Shown here piece by piece: positions 15,224-22,521 of a DNA stretch of 32,474 nt; the stretch's first letter is position 1, and the number at the start of each line of letters is the position of its first letter. Under the pieces are notes generated by a model. That model saw only the letters and a program-made list of their open reading frames with translations, did not search any database and was not told the DNA's origin. The translations under genes and the position numbers were made by a program. The DNA is taken from contig UQAQ01000036.1 in NCBI GenBank assembly GCA_900539115.1, positions 1 through 32,474 of the forward strand, written 5' to 3'. The stretch is from an uncultured Roseburia sp. (GTDB lineage Bacteria > Bacillota > Clostridia > Lachnospirales > Lachnospiraceae).

Positions 15224-15601
15224 TTATCCACTGATTCCGTCCAGCTCAGGTGATGTCTGAGTCGAGGTGATCGATAGGACAACCTGATGGGGAAGGCATA
15301 CGATGCTTTCGCCGGTTTTTGAAATGCCTTTTGTACGGACACAGATTTGATCCGGACAAGAAGCATGCGTCATTGTGACTTTTTGGTCTTTAATGCAAAA
15401 TGTGTTGGAATCGCCGGCTTCTGTCGTGATCGTTTTTTCTATATTAGAAGAAAGCGGATAAGTGGCAGTGACTTTTCCTTTGATGCGGACCTCTACGACG
15501 GAACCATTTTCTCCGTGCGGCAGATAGACAAAGCAGGCGAGAAGCAGTCCCACGATCAAAAGTCCGGCGAGAAGAAAGATATCCATGCGTGTTTTCTTCA
15601 T
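15224..15601 (-). CDS. NusG domain II-containing membrane-anchored protein
   Basis: This 125-residue protein has one N-terminal membrane anchor (residues about 8-28) and an extracytoplasmic domain of the NusG domain II type. The conserved cysteine pattern ASCPDQICVRTKG and the end ESIVCLPHQVVLSI are typical. Its function is unknown. It is linked in many Clostridia to the Gx transporter gene that follows 15 bases downstream. GGAG precedes the start. The sequence from 15602 to 15715 upstream is AT-rich, with no clear feature beyond an unconvincing reverse-strand promoter. Confidence 0.85.
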   Translation of the reverse strand: MKKTRMDIFLLAGLLIVGLLLACFVYLPHGENGSVVEVRIKGKVTATYPLSSNIEKTITTEAGDSNTFCIKDQKVTMTHASCPDQICVRTKGISKTGESIVCLPHQVVLSITSTQTSPELDGISG

Positions 15602-15715
15602 GCGAATCTCAACTCCTTTTCGTTACCGTTCCCTCTATTCTACCATATAAAAATTGTAAAAGAAATAAAGAAAATGTAAATAGTATAAAATATTCACGAA
15701 ACCGTAAAAAGCCAC

Positions 15716-15744
15716 TTGACACTAGGGGGTGTGTAGTATATGAT
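15716..15744 (+). promoter_or_regulatory. Strong promoter of the acyl-CoA ligase gene
   Basis: TTGACA (15716-15721), 17 bases, TATGAT (15739-15744) is a near-consensus housekeeping promoter. It is followed immediately by a perfect palindrome at 15752-15774. Confidence 0.85.
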
Positions 15745-15751
15745 AAAGATA

Positions 15752-15774
15752 CACGTAGTTTTGAAAACTACGTG
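15752..15774. promoter_or_regulatory. Perfect palindrome at the transcription start (operator or leader hairpin)
   Basis: CACGTAGTTTT, one central G, and AAAACTACGTG form an 11-bp perfect inverted repeat covering about +1 to +24 of the ligase transcript. Its position would let a bound dimeric repressor block initiation; alternatively it is a 5' stabilising hairpin in the mRNA. No T-run follows, so it is not a terminator. The regulator is not identified. Confidence 0.6.
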
Positions 15775-15834
15775 AGGTGTAAATTAAAACAAGATAGATT
15801 TGGCGTGATTACGAACGCAGAAATGGAGAAAGAT

Positions 15835-17592
15835 ATGAGTTATACCGAAGGAAAGAAGTTTGATTTGGTCGGAATCGCGGATCAATATATTGAAACAGGA
15901 TTTGGTGAAGATGGAATTTTGAATTCCATAAAATTTAAAAACGATGAGAATTTCAATTTTTCATATGATGTAATTGACGTAATGGCAAAAAAATGTCCGG
16001 ATAAACTGGCGATGCTTCACGTGTCGAAAGATGGAAGAGAGCGTTATTTCACATTCCGTGATATCGCAAAATTTACCAATATGACAGCAAACTATTTCAG
16101 TTATCTTGGAATTAAGCGCGGAGACAAGGTAATGCTCGTTTTGAAACGTCATTTCCAGTTCTGGTTCTCCATCCTTGCGCTTCATAAGATTGGAGCGATC
16201 GCAATCCCTGCGACAAATCTGCTTACCCGCAAAGATTTCGAATATCGTTTCAAAGCAGGTGAAGTGGATGCCGTTGTTTGTACGGCAGACGGCGATGTTT
16301 CCCGTGAAGTGGATAAGGCTTCCCGCGGAAATACAACATTGAAACTGAAAATCATGGTAGGCGGCGCACGCGAGTCCTGGCACTGCTTTAACAAAGACAT
16401 TCAGTTTTTCTCGGCAAACTTTACAAAACCAAAAGATGTGCCGGGCGGAGACGATCCGATGCTGATGTTCTTTACTTCGGGTACAACATCGTATCCGAAA
16501 ATTACGACACACAATTATAAATACCCATTGGGACATTACATCACTGCTAAATATTGGCACCAGGTAGACCCGGACGGCATTCATTTTGCGATTTCCGATA
16601 CCGGCTGGGGAAAAGCTCTTTGGGGAAAATTGTACGGACAGTGGATCTGTGAAGCACCTATTTTTACGTATGATTTTGACGATTTTGATGCGAAGAAGAT
16701 TTTGCAGATGATCGAGAAATATAAAATTACAACATTCTGTGCACCACCGACGGCATATCGTGTTATGGTTCATTTGCAGCTGGAAAAATATGACCTTTCT
16801 TCCCTGCAGAATGTAACGACGGCAGGCGAGGCATTGAACCCGAAAATCTATGAGAAATTTAAAGAAAAAACGGGATTTGATATTATGGAAGGATTTGGAC
16901 AGACCGAGACGACGATGCTGATCGGTAATATCAAGGGAATGACGCCGCGTCCGGGTTCGATGGGTAAACCAAGTCCGTTGTACGAAGTTGCCGTGATGCT
17001 TTCCGACGGAAGTATCGCCAAGACAGGCGAAGAGGGAGAAATCGTAGTTAAGGTTGCCGATGGTGTGCCAAATGGCCTGTTTACCGGATACTACAATGAC
17101 AAAGAAAAAACCGATTCTGTATGGTATGACGGATATTATCACACCGGCGATACTGCGTGCATGGACAGCGACGGATATCTGTGGTATGTTGGACGTGTTG
17201 ATGATGTGATCAAATCTTCCGGTTACCGTATTGGACCATTTGAGATCGAAAATGAGATCATGAAACTGCCATATGTGCTGGAATGCGCTGTGACATCTGT
17301 GCCGGATAAACTTCGTGGTCAGGCAATCAAGGCGACAATCGTACTTGCGGATGGCAGCGAGGGCGACGAGCATATGAAAAATGATATTGTAAAATACTTG
17401 AAGAAAAATGTTGCTTCTTATAAGTGGCCTAAGATTGTGGATTTTGCCAAAGAACTGCCAAAGACAATCAGTGGAAAGGTTCGCCGTGCCGAAATTAAGG
17501 CACATGACTGGTCCGAAGAAGAGGGCGGAAAGTCGGATGCGAACGAGATCCCTGAGGTGGAAAATACAGCCGAAGAGAAAAAAGAAGACTGA
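15835..17592 (+). CDS. AMP-forming acyl-CoA synthetase (ACSM-like)
   Basis: This 585-residue ANL-superfamily enzyme activates a carboxylic acid with ATP to an acyl-adenylate and then to acyl-CoA. Motifs in order are MFFTSGTTSYPKITTH (P-loop), GEALNPKIYEKF, EGFGQTETT (A5), YHTGDTACMDSDGYLWYVGR (A7/A8), and the C-terminal KTISGKVRR with the catalytic lysine. Overall pattern is closest to medium-chain or acetyl-type ACSM ligases. I choose ATG 15835, with GGAG six bases before it; the frame is open upstream to 15589 but passes through the promoter. The tail after residue 560 is acidic and probably flexible. Substrate not determined. Confidence 0.9.
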   Translation: MSYTEGKKFDLVGIADQYIETGFGEDGILNSIKFKNDENFNFSYDVIDVMAKKCPDKLAMLHVSKDGRERYFTFRDIAKFTNMTANYFSYLGIKRGDKVMLVLKRHFQFWFSILALHKIGAIAIPATNLLTRKDFEYRFKAGEVDAVVCTADGDVSREVDKASRGNTTLKLKIMVGGARESWHCFNKDIQFFSANFTKPKDVPGGDDPMLMFFTSGTTSYPKITTHNYKYPLGHYITAKYWHQVDPDGIHFAISDTGWGKALWGKLYGQWICEAPIFTYDFDDFDAKKILQMIEKYKITTFCAPPTAYRVMVHLQLEKYDLSSLQNVTTAGEALNPKIYEKFKEKTGFDIMEGFGQTETTMLIGNIKGMTPRPGSMGKPSPLYEVAVMLSDGSIAKTGEEGEIVVKVADGVPNGLFTGYYNDKEKTDSVWYDGYYHTGDTACMDSDGYLWYVGRVDDVIKSSGYRIGPFEIENEIMKLPYVLECAVTSVPDKLRGQAIKATIVLADGSEGDEHMKNDIVKYLKKNVASYKWPKIVDFAKELPKTISGKVRRAEIKAHDWSEEEGGKSDANEIPEVENTAEEKKED

Positions 17593-17598
17593 TACTAC

Positions 17599-17627
17599 TT
17601 GACAGTTCTCTGCCATGAGAGTAAACT
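17599..17627 (+). promoter_or_regulatory. Promoter of ilvE
   Basis: TTGACA at 17599-17604, 17 bases, TAAACT at 17622-17627. The leader is only about 35 nt and shows no room for a T-box or leader-peptide attenuator, so regulation by branched-chain amino acids, if any, would be at initiation. Confidence 0.65.
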
Positions 17628-17666
17628 AAAAGATACAAAATATACGTCAAAGGAAGATGGTTAACT

Positions 17667-18692
17667 ATGGAAAAAAAGAACATTGATTGGTCCAGTCTGG
17701 GATTTGGATACCATGACACAGACAAACGTTTTGTGGCTAATTACAAAGATGGTGCCTGGGACGAGGGTGCTTTGATCGATGATCCTATGATCACAATGAG
17801 TGAGTGTGCAGGTGTGCTTCAGTATGCACAGACTTGTTTCGAGGGATTAAAAGCTTACACAGCAGAAGATGGACATATTGTCTGCTTTCGCCCTGACTTA
17901 AATGCAGAGCGTATGGCAAATACGGCAAGACGTCTTGAGATGCCGGCATTTCCGGAAGATAAATTTGTAGATGCAGTAGTACAGACTGTTTTGGCAAACG
18001 AAGCTTACGTGCCACCTTATGGCTCCGGTGCTTCTTTGTACATCCGTCCATATATGTTCGGTATCGCACCGGTTATCGGAGTTGCTCCTTCTAAAGAGTA
18101 TCAGTTCCGTGTATTTACGACACCGGTTGGTCCTTATTTCAAGGGCGGCGCAAAACCGATCGTAATCCGTGTCAGTGATTTTGACCGTGCAGCACCAAAT
18201 GGTACGGGACATGTTAAGGCTGGTCTGAACTATGCGATGAGTCTTCATGCGATCGTAGATGCACATAATCAGGGATTCGCTGAAAATATGTATTTGGATC
18301 CTAAGACAAGAACAAAAGTAGAAGAGACCGGTGGAGCAAACTTCATCTTTGTTACAAAAGATGGAAAAGTGGTTACACCAAAGAGCAGCAGTATTCTTCC
18401 TTCGATCACAAGACGTTCTCTCGTAACAATCGCAAGAGATATCCTTGGTCTTGAAGTAGAAGAAAGAGAAGTATACTTTGACGAAGTAAAAGATTTTGCA
18501 GAGTGTGGACTTTGTGGAACCGCAGCTGTTATTTCTCCGGTTGGAAAGATCAATGATCATGGCAAAGAGATCTGCTTCCCAAGCGGTATGGAGAAAATGG
18601 GTGAAGTTACACAGAAATTGTATGATACACTTACCGGCATCCAGATGGGTCATATCGAAGGACCGGAAGGATGGGTTAAGGTTATCAAATAA
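17667..18692 (+). CDS. ilvE: Branched-chain amino acid aminotransferase
   Basis: This 341-residue fold-type IV PLP aminotransferase interconverts leucine, isoleucine and valine with their 2-oxo acids. NGTGHVKAGLNYAMSLHA contains the PLP lysine, EETGGANFIFV and ECGLCGTAAVISPVGKI are the cofactor-binding stretches, and QTCFEGLKAY near residue 50 is typical of the large-type BCAT. AAGGAAG lies about ten bases upstream of the ATG. It has its own promoter and a terminator right behind it, so it is probably monocistronic. Confidence 0.95.
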   Translation: MEKKNIDWSSLGFGYHDTDKRFVANYKDGAWDEGALIDDPMITMSECAGVLQYAQTCFEGLKAYTAEDGHIVCFRPDLNAERMANTARRLEMPAFPEDKFVDAVVQTVLANEAYVPPYGSGASLYIRPYMFGIAPVIGVAPSKEYQFRVFTTPVGPYFKGGAKPIVIRVSDFDRAAPNGTGHVKAGLNYAMSLHAIVDAHNQGFAENMYLDPKTRTKVEETGGANFIFVTKDGKVVTPKSSSILPSITRRSLVTIARDILGLEVEEREVYFDEVKDFAECGLCGTAAVISPVGKINDHGKEICFPSGMEKMGEVTQKLYDTLTGIQMGHIEGPEGWVKVIK

Positions 18693-18713
18693 ATAACGTA
18701 ACATTGTGAAACC

Positions 18714-18756
18714 AGACCACATATTTTTTCAGGGAAAGATATGTGGTCTTTGTTAA
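18714..18756 (+). terminator. Rho-independent terminator after ilvE
   Basis: AGACCACATAT (18714-18724) pairs perfectly with ATATGTGGTCT (18739-18749), followed by TTTGTTAATT. The stem is 11 bp with a 14-nt loop. Confidence 0.85.
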
Positions 18757-18777
18757 TTATTGGAAATGGAGGATAAA

Positions 18778-19254
18778 ATGGAAACGATTGCTAGTTTTAC
18801 CGTAGATCATTTAAAACTTCTTCCGGGAGTCTATGTTTCCCGCAAAGACTGCACCGGAACGGACATTGTGACGACGTTTGACATCCGCATGACACGTCCG
18901 AACTTTGAACCGGTTATGAATACCGCAGAGATTCACGCGGTAGAGCATTTGGGTGCGACATTTTTACGAAACCACGATACGATGGGAGAAAAGGTTGTAT
19001 ATTTTGGCCCAATGGGCTGCCGCACCGGCTTTTACCTGATCCTTGCCGGCGATTACGAATCTGTGGATATCGTGCCTTTGCTCAAAGAAATGTTTGCATT
19101 TATCAGTGAATACGAAGGGGAGATTCCGGGAGCAGCGCCGGAAGCCTGTGGCAATTACCTGGATCTGAACCTGCCGATGGCAAAATATGTTGCCAAGCGG
19201 TATCTTACCGAAGTACTGGAAAACATTACCAGAGAGCACTTAAACTATCAATAG
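18778..19254 (+). CDS. luxS: S-ribosylhomocysteine lyase
   Basis: This 158-residue LuxS cleaves S-ribosylhomocysteine to homocysteine and the AI-2 precursor DPD, in the activated methyl cycle. The metal ligands H53-x-x-E-H57 (HAVEH) and C124 (EACGNYLDL) are present, and the catalytic Cys is C81 in MGCRTGFY. Length is normal. The ATG at 18778 is chosen because ATGGAGG precedes it; the ATG at 18760 lies upstream of that site. The next gene follows after a hairpin at 19255-19299. Confidence 0.96.
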   Translation: METIASFTVDHLKLLPGVYVSRKDCTGTDIVTTFDIRMTRPNFEPVMNTAEIHAVEHLGATFLRNHDTMGEKVVYFGPMGCRTGFYLILAGDYESVDIVPLLKEMFAFISEYEGEIPGAAPEACGNYLDLNLPMAKYVAKRYLTEVLENITREHLNYQ

Positions 19255-19299
19255 GCATTCTTTTTGAAAAACACGCATATGCTAGAAGAAAAGGAATGC
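19255..19299 (+). promoter_or_regulatory. Hairpin between luxS and the next ORF, covering its ribosome binding site
   Basis: GCATTC (19255-19260) plus the adjoining T-run pairs with AAAAGGAATGC (19289-19299). The right arm contains the AAGGA that would serve the GTG start at 19304. It has no T-tract on the right, so a role in translation is more likely than termination; this is inference. Confidence 0.4.
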
Positions 19300-19303
19300 G
19301 GAA

Positions 19304-19879
19304 GTGGGACAGATGTTGCAATGGGAAGGAAGAATTGTGGACAATACCAATGTGCAGCTTTTGAAGGCGGCACTGCCTTATCTCGATCAGCCGGTTGGAA
19401 ACCGGATCGATCTCGAAGGGCTTCTTCGGAGTATCCGAGGTTTCTGTCGGAAAAATGAACGGCAGATCATCGACCTTTTATTGCAGATTTTTATGTTCCG
19501 CCATGTTCGTGAGATGATGACGATGATGCAGGAAATGAAACAGGAGGCAGAACAGTCGGATTCCGGGACGGGGAATATGGAAGGCATGATGGAGTTTTTG
19601 AAAAGCCGGATACCTCCCGAACAACAGGACATGGTTGACATGATGTCTGTCTTTTTATCCGCAATGAGCGAGGACAATAATGGGCAATCTGGAAGAGATG
19701 TATGCGAAGATGAACCCGGCGAAAGCGAAGGTTTTGAAGCAGCTCGAAGCGCAGACAAAGGGAATCGAGATGAAAGCGGCGGCACCGTTTGTGATGCAGG
19801 CGATGAGGGAGCTTCGCAGCCAGAATCTGTCATTTACTCCGGAGGAGACGGAGGCGATGATGGAGATTCTTACTCGTGA
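19304..19879 (+). CDS. Unknown protein, C-terminus doubtful
   Basis: The first about 125 residues look like real protein: helical, with a Met- and Gln-rich stretch MMTMMQEMKQEAEQ and SRIPPEQQDMVDMMSVFL. I recognise no family. From about 19680 on the composition turns into Gly/Asp/Ser-rich low-complexity sequence that mirrors the next gene read in another frame. The real product may therefore end near 19680. A one-base backward shift near CTTTTTA at about 19648 would end the frame at TAA 19678-19680, which overlaps the ATG of the next gene as TAATG. The start is probably GTG 19304 with AAGGA upstream. Confidence 0.55.
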   Translation: MGQMLQWEGRIVDNTNVQLLKAALPYLDQPVGNRIDLEGLLRSIRGFCRKNERQIIDLLLQIFMFRHVREMMTMMQEMKQEAEQSDSGTGNMEGMMEFLKSRIPPEQQDMVDMMSVFLSAMSEDNNGQSGRDVCEDEPGESEGFEAARSADKGNRDESGGTVCDAGDEGASQPESVIYSGGDGGDDGDSYS

Positions 19880-19949
19880 TATGAATGATTCGGAAAAGCA
19901 GCGTGTGGAAAAAATGAAACAGATTATAAGAACGAAAGGAAATAAATAA
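19680..19949 (+). CDS. Small helical unknown protein
   Basis: This 89-residue protein is predicted helical and charged (MGNLEEMYAKMNPAKAKVLK, then SLxFTPEETEAMMEILTRDM). It has a good GAGG ribosome binding site six bases before the ATG. It overlaps the preceding ORF by 200 bp in another frame and ends one base before the cyclophilin gene. No family or function recognised; composition suggests it, not the overlapping frame, is the coding one in this stretch. Confidence 0.7.
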   Translation: MGNLEEMYAKMNPAKAKVLKQLEAQTKGIEMKAAAPFVMQAMRELRSQNLSFTPEETEAMMEILTRDMNDSEKQRVEKMKQIIRTKGNK

Positions 19950-19950
19950 A

Positions 19951-20622
19951 ATGAAAAAAATCATAAGAAACCTGATAACCGCCGTAGTAGCGACGACACT
20001 CTGTCTTACCGGATGTGGCTCCGCAGGAACGGCAGACAAAAGTACGGATTCTACCAAATCTACAGAGAAATCCGCACAGGAATCTACCCAGACAGCCAGT
20101 GGCAGTGCTATCCAAGGAAAATTGAGCGGCAAGCACCACGCCAAGATCACAGTCAAAGATTATGGAACGATTGAAGTGGAACTGGATGCCGACCAAGCCC
20201 CGATCACGGTGACAAATTTTGCCAAACTTGTTCAGAAAGGATTTTACGATGGATTGACATTTCACCGCATCATCTCCGGCTTTATGATTCAGGGCGGCGA
20301 CCCGGAAGGTACCGGAATGGGCGGCTCGGATGAGACGATTAAAGGCGAGTTCTCCTCCAATGGAGTAGAAAACTCGATCAAACATACCCGCGGCACGATT
20401 TCGATGGCGCGCTCGCAGGATCCGGACAGCGCAAGCTCCCAGTTCTTTATCATGCATCAGGATGCAGACTATCTCGATGGAGAATACGCCGGCTTCGGCC
20501 ACGTCACATCAGGTATGGAGGTTGTGGATCAGATCTGTGAAAAGACACCGGTCACCGACAGCAACGGAACGGTAGAAAAAGCAAATCAGCCAGTCATTGA
20601 AAAGATTGAGTGGGTGGATTAG
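19951..20622 (+). CDS. Lipoprotein cyclophilin-type peptidyl-prolyl isomerase
   Basis: This 223-residue protein begins with a lipoprotein signal: KKIIRN, a hydrophobic core and the lipobox L19-T20-G21-C22. A Ser/Thr-rich linker (about 23-60) leads to a cyclophilin domain with FHRIISGFMIQGGDP, MARSQDPDSASSQFFI and the closing GHVTSGMEVVDQI. It is therefore a membrane-anchored PPIase on the outer face of the membrane, helping fold exported proteins. It is one base from the preceding small gene. Catalytic Arg (FHR) and QFFI residues are intact. Confidence 0.93.
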   Translation: MKKIIRNLITAVVATTLCLTGCGSAGTADKSTDSTKSTEKSAQESTQTASGSAIQGKLSGKHHAKITVKDYGTIEVELDADQAPITVTNFAKLVQKGFYDGLTFHRIISGFMIQGGDPEGTGMGGSDETIKGEFSSNGVENSIKHTRGTISMARSQDPDSASSQFFIMHQDADYLDGEYAGFGHVTSGMEVVDQICEKTPVTDSNGTVEKANQPVIEKIEWVD

Positions 20623-20645
20623 GGAAAAATTATAAGAAATCCCCA

Positions 20646-20674
20646 TTGAAATTGAGAAAAAGTTGTGATATACT
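20646..20674 (+). promoter_or_regulatory. Promoter of the SCIFF precursor gene
   Basis: TTGAAA (20646-20651), 17 bases, TATACT (20669-20674). Leader of about 30 nt before the ATG at 20713, with GAGAGGA as ribosome binding site. Confidence 0.75.
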
Positions 20675-20712
20675 GAATCATAGTACGATAAATATGAGAG
20701 GAATTGATTATC

Positions 20713-20853
20713 ATGAAAAGAATTAAAACTCTGACAACAAAAAATCTGAAAGATACAATGAAAAAAGGCGGATGCGGTGAGTGCCAGACATCCTGTCAGT
20801 CTGCTTGTAAAACATCTTGCACAGTAGGAAATCAGAGCTGCGAGAACAAGTAA
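20713..20853 (+). CDS. scfA: SCIFF ribosomal peptide precursor (six Cys in forty-five)
   Basis: This 46-residue peptide begins MKRIKTLTTKNLKDTMKKGG and ends with cysteines at positions 21, 24, 28, 32, 36 and 43, the hallmark of the SCIFF family of Clostridia. The Cys region carries Ser/Thr/Gln between the cysteines; in this family the partner radical SAM enzyme forms a sulfur-to-alpha-carbon thioether link. The maturase gene follows about 150 bases downstream. The biological role of mature SCIFF is not established. Six Cys, the Lys-rich leader and the neighbour make this call firm. Confidence 0.95.
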   Translation: MKRIKTLTTKNLKDTMKKGGCGECQTSCQSACKTSCTVGNQSCENK

Positions 20854-20887
20854 GATCAGATTGTATCGGAGAAGTACGAAAAGTGGC

Positions 20888-20924
20888 AAAGGACTTGCCT
20901 GATTTGGGTCGGGTAAAGTCCTTT
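20888..20924 (+). terminator. Attenuator-like hairpin between SCIFF gene and maturase
   Basis: AAAGGACTT (20888-20896) pairs with AAGTCCTTT (20916-20924), followed by CTTATT, a short and imperfect T-tract. Partial read-through would give much more precursor than maturase from one promoter. No good second promoter is obvious between the hairpin and the maturase start at 21000. Confidence 0.65.
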
Positions 20925-20999
20925 CTTATTGGAAAATGAGAGTTTGGGGCGCTGCTCCGAAAACTACCGTTGAATTCAAAATGGAATGAGGATAAAAAG

Positions 21000-22361
21000 A
21001 TGATTCATCAATATAAAAATAATGGTTATAATATAGTTTTAGATGTAAACAGTGGCTCGGTCCACGTCGTGGATGATGTGGCATATGATGTGATCGGGAT
21101 GTATGAGACAAAAGAAAAAGCAGAGATCACAGCGGAAATTTTGAAAAAATATCCGGAAGTAAAAGAAGCGGAAATGGAAGAATTGTACCAGGATCTGGAA
21201 GAAATGCGGGAAAATGGTACCTTGTTTACAGAGGATACGTATAAAGACGGCGTGATCGATTTCAAAAAACGCCAGACCGTGGTAAAAGCATTGTGCCTTC
21301 ACATCGCGCATGCCTGCAACCTCTCCTGCCGTTATTGTTTTGCCGGTGAGGGCGAGTATCATGGAGACCGTTCATTGATGAGCTACGAAGTGGGAAAAAA
21401 AGCACTCGACTTTTTGGTGAAAAATTCCGGAAGCCGCCGCAACCTCGAAGTGGATTTTTTTGGGGGAGAGCCACTTATGAATTTTGATGTGGTAAAAAAA
21501 CTCGTTGCCTACGGAAGAAGTCTGGAAGAGCCGTATGACAAGCATTTTCGTTTTACATTGACGACCAATGGTGTGCTTTTGGATGACGATATCATTGCGT
21601 TTGCCAATAAAGAGATGGACAATATTGTCCTCAGTATCGATGGAAGAAAAGAAGTTCATGACCATATGCGTCCGAATAAAAACGGCGATGGAAGTTATGA
21701 CCTCATTTTGGATAAATTTAAAAAAGTAGCAGAAAGCCGCGGACAGAACCGTTATTATGCGCGCGGAACATTTACGCACTATAATCTGGATTTTGTGGAA
21801 GATGTACTCCATCTTGCCGATGAGGGATTCAAGCAGATCTCGGTTGAGCCGGTTGTGGCAGATCCGAGTGAACCATATGCGATCCGCGAAGAGGACATTC
21901 CGGTGATCTGCGAGGGATATGACCGCCTTGCGAAAGAGATGATCAAACGCGAAAAAGAAGGAAATGGATTCAACTTCTTCCATTTTATGATCGATCTGAC
22001 CGGCGGACCTTGCGTGTACAAACGACTTTCCGGATGTGGTTCGGGAACCGAGTATCTGGCAGTAACTCCTTGGGGCGACTTATATCCATGCCACCAGTTT
22101 GTGGGAAATGAAGATTTCCTTTTGGGAAATGTGGATGACGGCATTGTCAATAAGCCGGTTCGTGATGAATTTAAACTGTGCAACGTCTATGCCAAAGAAG
22201 AATGCCGGAACTGCTTTGCCAAGTTTTACTGCAGTGGTGGATGTGCCGCAAATGCCTATAATATGCATGGTGACATCAACCAGCCTTACGAGATCGGTTG
22301 TGCGCTTCAGAAAAAACGTGTGGAATGTGCGATCATGATAAAAGCTGCACTGGATGAGTAA
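21000..22361 (+). CDS. scfB: SCIFF thioether maturase, radical SAM-SPASM enzyme
   Basis: This 453-residue protein is the radical SAM partner of SCIFF. The 4Fe-4S SAM-binding motif is C106-NLS-C110-RY-C113, followed by GG-E-P in FFGGEPLMNFD. The C-terminal SPASM region has further cysteines: GGPCVYKRLSGCGSG, WGDLYPCHQF and CRNCFAKFYCSGGCAANAY. The N-terminal about 90 residues form the peptide-recognition part. I start at ATG 21000, with TGAGG eight bases before it; the frame begins earlier at a TTG with no ribosome binding site. It should install a Cys-to-residue thioether in the SCIFF peptide. Confidence 0.95.
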   Translation: MIHQYKNNGYNIVLDVNSGSVHVVDDVAYDVIGMYETKEKAEITAEILKKYPEVKEAEMEELYQDLEEMRENGTLFTEDTYKDGVIDFKKRQTVVKALCLHIAHACNLSCRYCFAGEGEYHGDRSLMSYEVGKKALDFLVKNSGSRRNLEVDFFGGEPLMNFDVVKKLVAYGRSLEEPYDKHFRFTLTTNGVLLDDDIIAFANKEMDNIVLSIDGRKEVHDHMRPNKNGDGSYDLILDKFKKVAESRGQNRYYARGTFTHYNLDFVEDVLHLADEGFKQISVEPVVADPSEPYAIREEDIPVICEGYDRLAKEMIKREKEGNGFNFFHFMIDLTGGPCVYKRLSGCGSGTEYLAVTPWGDLYPCHQFVGNEDFLLGNVDDGIVNKPVRDEFKLCNVYAKEECRNCFAKFYCSGGCAANAYNMHGDINQPYEIGCALQKKRVECAIMIKAALDE

Positions 22362-22405
22362 ATTTTGTTAATATGTGAAATATGTGTTAATTTTGAAAAA
22401 AACGA

Positions 22406-22433
22406 TTGAAAAAATCCAGAATGCGTTTATAAT
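22406..22433 (+). promoter_or_regulatory. Promoter of mbl and the flagellar rod genes
   Basis: TTGAAA at 22406-22411 and a perfect TATAAT at 22428-22433 are separated by 16 bases. Transcription from here would cover mbl and, with gaps below 25 bases, the three flagellar genes up to 25540. Confidence 0.65.
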
Positions 22434-22521
22434 TAGAGTAGGTATGTTTACGTAAGATTAAGTAGATAGAGGAATAGATGATATGTTCGATTGACTAAGA
22501 AGAGGAAGAAAGGAGAACGTC

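Noticed and set aside
15961..17616. 551-codon reverse-strand ORF opposite the acyl-CoA ligase
   Set aside because: It is an antisense shadow of a gene with all family motifs; Cys/Phe/Ile-rich composition is typical of such shadows.
17628..17666. T-box or leader-peptide attenuator before ilvE
   Set aside because: The leader is only about 35 nt and contains no hairpin, no specifier loop and no T-run.
20970..20999. Upstream TTG start for the SCIFF maturase
   Set aside because: TGAGG at the right distance from ATG 21000 and the family N-terminus favour the later start.
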